NCBI GenBank assembly: GCA_947568835.1
Contig: OX387609.1
Location: 13,571,708-13,635,707, forward strand
Direction: 5' to 3'
Length of the DNA stretch: 64,000 nt
Source of the DNA: Protonemura montana
Taxonomy: Eukaryota; Arthropoda; Insecta; Plecoptera; Nemouridae
Shown in pieces: positions 47,201 to 56,200 of the stretch. Each line of letters begins with the position of its first letter. Position 1 is the first letter of the stretch. The translations under genes were made by a program, and so were the position numbers. The notes under the pieces are model-generated. The model saw only the letters and a list, made by a program, of their open reading frames with translations. It did not search any database and was not told the origin of the DNA.

Positions 47201-50200
47201 TCATCAAGTGACATGTTGAAACTAGAAATGTGTGCAGAAGTCAAAAACTTATAATTTCTTGTCTGAACCTCATACTTGATAACCTGCATTAGTTTCTCTT
47301 CACATATTGAAGAGTGTGGTAGTGAATTTATTGCCCACACCCTTAACATTTTTTGTGTTTGTACAACTAAACAATGTGTTCAGTTGGACAGTTCTTCAAA
47401 GAAGAGTGTGAAGAACATATGCACATTACTGGCAACTTGGAAAGTGACAATCAGATTTTATTAGCATTGCATTCAAAATGTGAAAATATTACATCAGTGT
47501 GCAGTTACATGAAAATACATTTCTTGTACATTATTGCCTTGGCAACAAGTCGTGCTGTGATCCTTTTAAAACACACACTGGCACACACAGAGGTAAAAGA
47601 TTGACATCAATTAATTTAACATACAGAAATAAATATCTGGAGATTGTGGAACTTATTCCTGGAAAGAAATTATGCTCGACCTGTCCGAAACTACTACTAC
47701 TAAAGCAAAAAGAATAAAATACCATTTCCATTCAGACACCAACGAAATCTGCTGAACCTGACTAACCTTTCGTGGAAACAGATTCTGCGTTAAAACTAGT
47801 TAACCAGTCTTTAGCTGCATTTGGTGTATCTCCACTCAACAGGAAAAGATTAAAAGGTAAATCTAAATTATATTTAAAAAGAAAACGCCGTGATGCAACC
47901 AAGAGTTTCAAGAAGCGGCTGAAACTTGTGTCCTCGGTGACGAATATGATTCGCATGAAGATTTTTCCAAGAAAGCAGTAACAAAGTTGGGGATTTTAAT
48001 GTATTTTCATGTAACTGCACACTGATGTAATATTTTCACATTTTGAACGCAATGCTAATAAAATTTGATTGTCACTTTCCAAGTTGCCAGTAATGTGCAT
48101 ATGTTCTTCACACTCTTCTTTGAAGAACTGTCCAACTGAACACATTGTTTAGTTATACAAACACAAAAAATGTTAAGGGTGTGGACAATAAATTCACTAC
48201 CACACTCTTCAATATGTGAAGAGAAACTAATGCAGGTTATCAAGTATGAGGTTCAGACAAGAAATTATAAGTTTTTGACTTCTGCACACATTTCTAGTTT
48301 CAACATGTCACTTGATGAAAGTGTGCTTTCAAGAATAAACGTGTATTGAAAAGTGGAACAAACACAATCAAATGTAAAATGAGCATTACTCACCATGTTG
48401 ATAAAAGCCTGAGCTGTTATGCATTGTGGGTATAGGATCTATGCTCTGGAACTGCCTGATAAAAAACTTTTTTACACAAGATATTTTTTTTCTTGAAAAC
48501 CTGTGAAGGGCCAACTCTGAATTTTGGCACAAATATTCATACATATGTTGGCAACATTAATACATTTTTTTTAGGTAAATGAAAGGGGAGGGTTTTTTCC
48601 AGTGGCGTTTTTTGAAAATGCAGATGTAGAAAATCAAGATAAATTAGCTGTACACCAAGTGGTACATATTATTATATATTCAAGTAGAGAATTTAATAAG
48701 CTTTCAGATGAGCTCTCCTGGAACTCTGTAGCTGTCATACAACCCGAGATAAAGTATATAATGTGACGGTGATACGCGCGCGGGGGGTGAAAACACCCGA
48801 ACTTCAACCCCCTGTAACTTTTGAACTCTTCGAGTAAAAAACAAACAAAAAAATACTTTTACTCAAACCAACATTCTGAACAAGTGTGCCGAATTTCATG
48901 AAATTCTGAGTCGGTCAAGGTCAAAACTCATTTAAAGTGGTCCTATTTCACATGGAATGACCCCTACGTCTTATTGTTGACACAAAGCTGTATTTGCACT
49001 TTGGTCAAAGATAAATCGAGAGAAGGCAGCGTAGGAGGTCCGTGAGTCATTGGCTTCAGCGTGGTCAAACAAAGGTACGATGTCCAGCCTGGTAACCTCC
49101 TCGTCTTCATTGCAGATGGCCGATTTGGGCCGAGCCTATCCTCCGTTCATAAACTTCTTCGAGGCTTCTCGAGAAGCTCTGGCTCGCTGCGATGCAGAGA
49201 AACCGAGGTTCCACGCTTTCCTGAAGATTTGCCAGGCAAGACCCGAGTGCGGCAGGCAAAGTCTCCAAGAACTACTCATTAGACCTGTTCAGAGGCTACC
49301 CTCTGTTGGGCTTCTTCTTAACGGTAAGCCTTCACTCGCACTTGCTCTTCGACTCAATATATTTTTATAATATTTTTATATTATGTACACTTTTTGGCCG
49401 TCCTAACCCAACTTGTTTCCCTGGCAGATATCTTGAAACACACGGCCAGGTCGAATCCAGACCATGGCTGCCTGGAGCAAGCATTGAGCGGCATCAAGGA
49501 GGTTATGACTCACATTAACGAAGACAAGCGCAAGACCGAGTCGCAGTTGGCCATGTTTGACATTTTCCACGAGATCGACCATTGTCCGGTAAGCGACCAC
49601 TTGTCGAAATAAATGAACTTAAAAATCCAGCTACTGAACTTGCGACTACTTCAGTTGTGTTAGCCTTACCTTGCCACAGCCTGGTGGACTCTGACTACAT
49701 ATTGGCAACTTTAGAATGCAAAATAAAGCCAGTCTTCACTGGGGAGTTTGAAAATTAACCAGAAAATTATGATTAAACAATGCATCATACACTTAAATTC
49801 TTTGTGAATTTATCAGTTTATTTATGTGAAATTAATTCTATTGAAAAATAAGAACTTAAATGCAATACTAAAAGTCCTAATGGCTTCTGCTAAATACCTA
49901 CCGTAGACTGGCGGATTCTAGCAATGGCTTCCAAAAAGCAGTTTGCAAGCTTGGTTTCCTGCCAAACCTGATAAAAGTTAAAAGTAATCCAAAATATATA
50001 TATTTTAACTTTGGTTGATTAACATTTATTGTTTTTCATTAAACATTTTGCTTTCCTGAAATTATTAAATGTTTCAACCAAAGAAAAACATTATTTTGTT
50101 ACTTTTAAATCGGATAGTTAACAGTGGCATCATGTTGTCATGTTTTCTAGATTGGTACAAGCACCCCAGAAAGTGGCAAACTCAAATTAATCCTAGTGTA

Positions 50201-53200
50201 AAGTGACATTCATAAGTTGGTAGCGAATTGTTGATTGATTTTTTCGTGTTGTAGCCTGAGTTGTTGTCGTCCCATCGCTGCCTGGTGTCCCGAGTGGAAG
50301 CCACCGAGCTGGCTGGGGGGCTTGCCAATCGTGGAGATCCATTGGCACTCTTCCTCTTCACTGACGTCCTCGAGGTTAGACTTCGTTATCTAGAAATTAA
50401 TTCCTTGAAAGTTGACGTTGACATCATGCTTATTCATGAGTGGCAAGACCGAACGGTTTGCCGTGTTGGAAACACCGGTTCTCATAAGATCGCCGAAGCT
50501 AGGCAACACTGCGCTGGGTCAGGTATTGGGTTGGTGACCATCATACACATGACCAGTTCTGTTCGGGAGAGAGGCTGGAGGGATGAAAGTTAAGCAACAC
50601 TGCGCTGGGTCAGGTATTGTATGGGTGACCATCATACTCATGACCAGTTCTGTTCGGGAGAGAGGTTGGAGGGGTGAAAGTTAAGCAACACTGCGCTGGG
50701 TCAGGTATTGGATGGGTGACCATCATACACATGACCAGTTCTGTTCGGGAGAGAGGTTGGAGGGGTGAAAGTTAGTACAGCAGCTTCACTCGCCTTGCTT
50801 ATCAACCTCTCGACAGCATGGATTTCTGGAGGAATCCTGTTGTTTGCGTTGTACCGTCCTTCGGAAGGGACGTTAAGTCGGTGGTCCCCTTGGTGCTCTT
50901 TGACAGGAGTAGGCTACGTGCCGGCACCAGGTTTCCCCTCCTCCCTTCTATGCTAGGCTAGGTTCTTTATCATCCGATCATTCACAGACGCCATTAGACC
51001 AGTGCCGCAGGGCCAGTTGTCAAAACTGTGCGTCGTTAAACACCACAAATACATTTTAAAATAAATGAGTGGCTAGATACATCGCATCATTCTGGTGTTT
51101 TCTAAATTACATTTATTTCACCGATCCATCTTCTCCTGACCTTGATCCAGGTATGCAAGCGTCGTGGGGGCAGTCGAGGGGTGGCGCTTGGCCTGCGGAG
51201 CCCGGGGGCGGGGGCGGCGTACAAACACGTCCGTCTCGTTCCGTTGCCGCACGTGAAGAGAGTCATCGACGTGCGCGAGACTCCCGCCTGCCGTCGAGTG
51301 TTCGCTCTGGTCTGTCGTGGCGGCCAGGAGTTGAAGGAGCGGACGTTTGCGCTGGCGCTTGCAGAGGAGGCCGGGGACAAGACAACGTTCCTCCGCCTGC
51401 TCTGTCGACAGATGGCCAACGCGGTCTACAAGGCGGATGCGGAATCTTTCCTGGTGGCCCTGGATTCGACGCAGCTCGATGTTTCACTGGCGGACGTCAG
51501 CACACTCGGCAAGGCTTTCAAGTGAGTCAACTACTCGGTGCTTTTGTTTCTTGTTTTGTTCTCTCTAAATTGTCTTGCATTAATTACCAAAGTTTTACTG
51601 GCAAAGAGTAAAAGGACATGTACTTGTCCTTAAAGGTAGACTCCGGTTAAATCGGTTTTTTTGGGCCGAAGAATTTAGATGGAGATTCAGAAACATAATT
51701 GAATAAAAAAAACCCGGCGTTTGTGCGATAAGTGTAGCCCCTGCTAGACGCAAGTAAAGTTTGGTGGGGTGGGGATGCTGACGTCACCGGTTAGTAAGCG
51801 AGTCGACCGTGCGGCTTGAGCGGGCAGGCATTGCTAGCCTAAACAGCATTGAGCGCGCGTGAAATAGTGTGTGGTTTGTTTGTAGTGTGTCTATTGTATT
51901 GTGTAATGACGGTTGTGTTCATATAATTATTTTAGCTTTTTTTGACTTTCAATATGCCGTTCTGTTGTGTGTTTGGCTGTAGCAATAGCGCCAAAAAGCC
52001 GGCTTTGGACGCCGAGGGGAATAAAATTGGCTTTCACAAGTTTCCAAATCGTGAACGATCACCAAACCGTTTCAAAATGTGGATTAGAAAAATAAACCGT
52101 GTCAATTTCATTCCGTCACCCTACGCTCGCGTATGCTCTATTCACTTTGATAAAGAAGAGTACGAGCTAGGACCTTCTCTCAAAAGTGCAATGGCGATAT
52201 ACAAAAAGGACAGCAACAGAGTCTTGAAGAAATCAGCAGTGCCTTCGATAAACATGAAAGGGGACACCGACAAGAAGAGGCATGATGAGCCATCTACTTC
52301 TTCTCAGCCTGAAAAAAAAAAACAGCGTCGTCAATCCATCTACCTGCGAAAGAAGCGAGTTGCCGAAGCCGTGGAGGATACTGAAAATGCGTGTTCGAGC
52401 GTCGTCTGCATTGACGTCGAGCCCGACATCGAAGCTATCCTGCTAGCAGCGAGTCCGGCGACTCCTACGGAGCAGTCCGCTACACGAGAGATCGGCATCC
52501 AGTGTAATCTCATCGGCGATATTTTGCATTCAGACGGCAACAATGTGGCAAATACAGACAATGACACTGACTCAGAATCGGATGACCTGTACGAGTGTCC
52601 TTCATCAGGTTTGCGCTCTGATTCCGAACCAGACGGCGACACCGACGCCGAAGAAGACGACGGCTCATTATCGACCGCAATTCAAGGAAAAAAGAGACCC
52701 CATAAAGATTACGACTTATTCTTTGTCTTTTGGGATTGCTTGAAACCTTTGTTTACACTTTGCTCAAAATGTGGAGAATCAGTGCTTGAAATACAACAAT
52801 CGACCAAAGCGTCAACGTTGATTGTTACAACGAAATGTAAGAACATGCACATTTGTAAGTGGCGATCCCAACCGAGCAACAATAAATTTGGTGTAGGAAC
52901 AATAAAAATTGCGACTTCCATTTATTGCACTGGGATGAGTTTCAAAAAAATGGAATCTTTCGCTGAAACTTTGAATGCACTAGTAATGAGTGAAACAACA
53001 TTCTATGACATCGTTCGACGTTTTATTACACCCGCTATAAAACACACATGGACTGAGCAAAAGCAAGAGCATATCCACGAGATAAACGATAAGTGTGACG
53101 GAGAGGGAGTTTGGGTGTCAGGTGATGGCCAGTTCGACTTGCCGGGTTACAGTGCAAAATATTGTACATACACCATCATGGATGTTAAAACAAGCAAGAT

Positions 53201-56200
53201 CATTGACTTTATTGTTGTTCAAAAAGGAATCATAACAGGCGAACTGGAGAAACCTGCATGCGATGCCTTATTGACCCGACTACTAGAATATGGAATTGAT
53301 ATTAAACTCTTTCTGTCCGATCGACATCGGGGAATCAGAAAAATGATTAGGGAAAAGTATTCTGCCATTAACCACGAGTTTGACGTTTGGCACGTGTGTA
53401 AGAGCCTTGGTAAGTCGCTAACAGCACTAGAAAAGAAGGCACTGGGACTGGAGTCTTGGAAGTCCAGTGTATTGAACCACCTGTGGTGGTCGTCGATGAC
53501 TTGCGGGGGAAATGACGACATCCTCGTAGAAAAATTCACTTCCCTTTTAAATCACTGCACAAACAAACATTCTTGGGAAGGAAATCGCCACTTTCATCAA
53601 TGCGCCCACGACGAACTGGACGAAGAGGATGAAAGGGACATTGATTGGCTAGACCTGGCGTCCCATGATTTCAGGCTGCTTTCTAGTGTCGTAGAAGACG
53701 CAAACTTCATCAAGGATTTGCGTCACACAAAGCACTACTGCCATACCGGAAATTTAGAGTCCTACCACAACGTGTGGCTAAAATACCTCCCCAAGAAATC
53801 TCATTTCTCCTACGATGGCATGGTGCTTCGAGGAATGCTGGCCATCATCGACCATAACGCCAACGTTGACCGCGAAGTGCAAAGAACCGAGCCACGCTAC
53901 TCAAAGGCAACTAAGAAGTACGTGCTTCGTTCGATCAGATTTGCCAAAGACTATTCGTGGCGCAAAGAATTGGTGGCAAAGGTTTGCGCTGTCGTGACTG
54001 GCGTTGACTGCTCAATAGACGACGACCCGTATCTCGTCGAAGTCCCAGCAAACATCGCACCGATCCCGCGGCCATCTGTAGAAGAGTTGACGGAGAGGCG
54101 TTGCTCTAGATTCCAACAATATTGACATCCCAAATGTTGCGGTGCTATTTTTTTTTGTTCCAAGTCCCTTACAAAAACCAATGTTAGAGATCCCAGTGCT
54201 TGCCCAAAGTCCGCATTACTTTCGAATGTAGATCGTAACAGCCCTTTTTTCTATTTAGCTTTAAACGCTAAAATTCAAATAATTAGCGCTAAAATTTCGA
54301 AAAAATTAATGCTAAAAACACGTATCTCTAATAATCTCACTTACCCTCAATTATTGGGTGTTTTAGTCAAAATACGCGGTATCGTGGTTCACTGCATTTA
54401 CGAACCCAACATAGGAACCGTTGGTTTCAGGGAATCGTCGCCGAACTGCATGAATCACGCAGGCAGGTATAACTTTTCTGGTGCCTTTTCCAAGACTGTT
54501 CCACGAATTCATCCAATGAGTAAACTGCTTGTATGCAAAAAACCTCCACGTCCGATTACTATCTTCGTGTAGATGTGCCGTCCCAGTCTTCACATATACA
54601 AGCATCGCTTGGCGGGCAGTACGTAGAATGTCGATGTTAAGAACAATGGCATCGAAGGACATATGATGGCAGATACAAAGTGCACTTCCTCGAATTTTAG
54701 AAATGGTATTACTTTCTGTGCAGCAAACACTTTCTTGATCAGTCGCCATTGCTTCGCACTCGCCACAATCGCACCAGTCTTTTCGTGTAGCTCTACCTAA
54801 TAAATCTCTATTCAAATTCTTAGTTTTTTGAGTGCCCGTAGAGGGCTTATTCTCTCTGTGCGATTTACGTGGATCTTGTGTGTAAGGAAGAAAGCCAGCC
54901 ATTGCTAATAAATGAATTAGAGCAGCGATTGCAACAAAACCAATGATATAAGCAGGTCGCGGGACCTGCTTATATCATTGGCCATACACGCGCCAGCATG
55001 CGCGGCTAGCCCGTGACGTAGCTACCCCCACCACCGAATGTTCGCAACCCTACAGCTCCGGAGCTAACTGCGCGACAGACTTGCAGTTTTTTCAGTCCTA
55101 TTCACATGACGAATATGCATATGATGTTTAGATAACCTAAAAACAGCCGATTTAACCGGAGTCCACCTTTAATAAGTTTCAAATAATATTAGGATGGACT
55201 CTCATTTAAATTGCAAACGCTTGCAATGCGCGGGGTATTTTATTAGTAACAACACTGTAACCGTCTCAAAAATTGATGCCTAAACGGGGACTCGAACACC
55301 GATCTCCACCTTTCGCGGGTGTTGCTCTAACCCTGCGACAAGGTGCACCCGCGAAAGGTGGAGATCGGTGTTCGAGTCCCCGTTTAGGCATCAATTTTTG
55401 AGACGGTTATAGTGTTGTTAATAATAAAATACAAAGTATAATACTAAAAAAAGCAGGTACAATATTAATAAAATAAACATTCACACATTTGTCCATTCCT
55501 TCATATGTCCAATTTATAAAATTAGTCAATATTATTTGAAATTAATGTTAAGAGGCGATGAAGTAAGTGTGGTTGCACATTCATTTTTCTATTCATTGTA
55601 AATAAAACTACGATATCCCTACAAAACGGTCCACACCCCTTCGTCTGCTCGACTGTTCCCTTCTTCGAGACATAACAGTCTCTGGTGGCAGCAATGAAAA
55701 GCTATCAAACTAACCTAACCTCACTTTTTGTCCGCCAGGTTCGCTTCACGTACGCGGCTGAAAGTCGGCCGCGCTTTCAGCTTCAACAAGACGCCGAGCA
55801 AGCTGAAGCGAGCCGTGTCGACGATGATGGGAAGTCCGTTCGTAGCTCCGCCCTCTCAACTCACCCCAGCGTCGCAGCTCGCTCAGATGCGACTGGCTTC
55901 GTGCTCCAACCTTCACGTGAGTCGACCAATCGCAACGTCTCGATCCTTGGTATTGTTACGAACACTTATTATAAATTGTGGTGTTTAACGACGCACTGTT
56001 TTGACATCTGGCCATGCGGCACTGGTCTAATGGCGTCGGTGAATGAGTGGATGATGATGAGGATGATGATGAACCTAACTTAGCCTAGAAGGGAGAAGGG
56101 GAAACCCGGTGCCGGCACGTAGCTTACTCCTGTCGAAGAGCACCAAGGGGACCACCGGCTTAACGTCCCTTCCGAAGGACAGTACAACGCGAACAACAGA

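Larger units (their letters stand above)
51634..55168 (+). mobile_element. Kolobok DNA transposon, apparently complete
   Basis: A 3535-bp element flanked by TTAA on both sides. The 22-bp terminal inverted repeats, AGGTAGACTCCGGTTAAATC on the left and AGGTGGACTCCGGTTAAATC read inward from the right, differ at one position. It carries a THAP-domain transposase (+) and a convergent second ORF (-) resembling the P2X7 cytoplasmic tail. TTAA target sites plus a THAP-type transposase are the Kolobok pattern; piggyBac also uses TTAA but lacks this protein. Inserted in the ECT2 intron 51522-55738. Confidence 0.92.
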
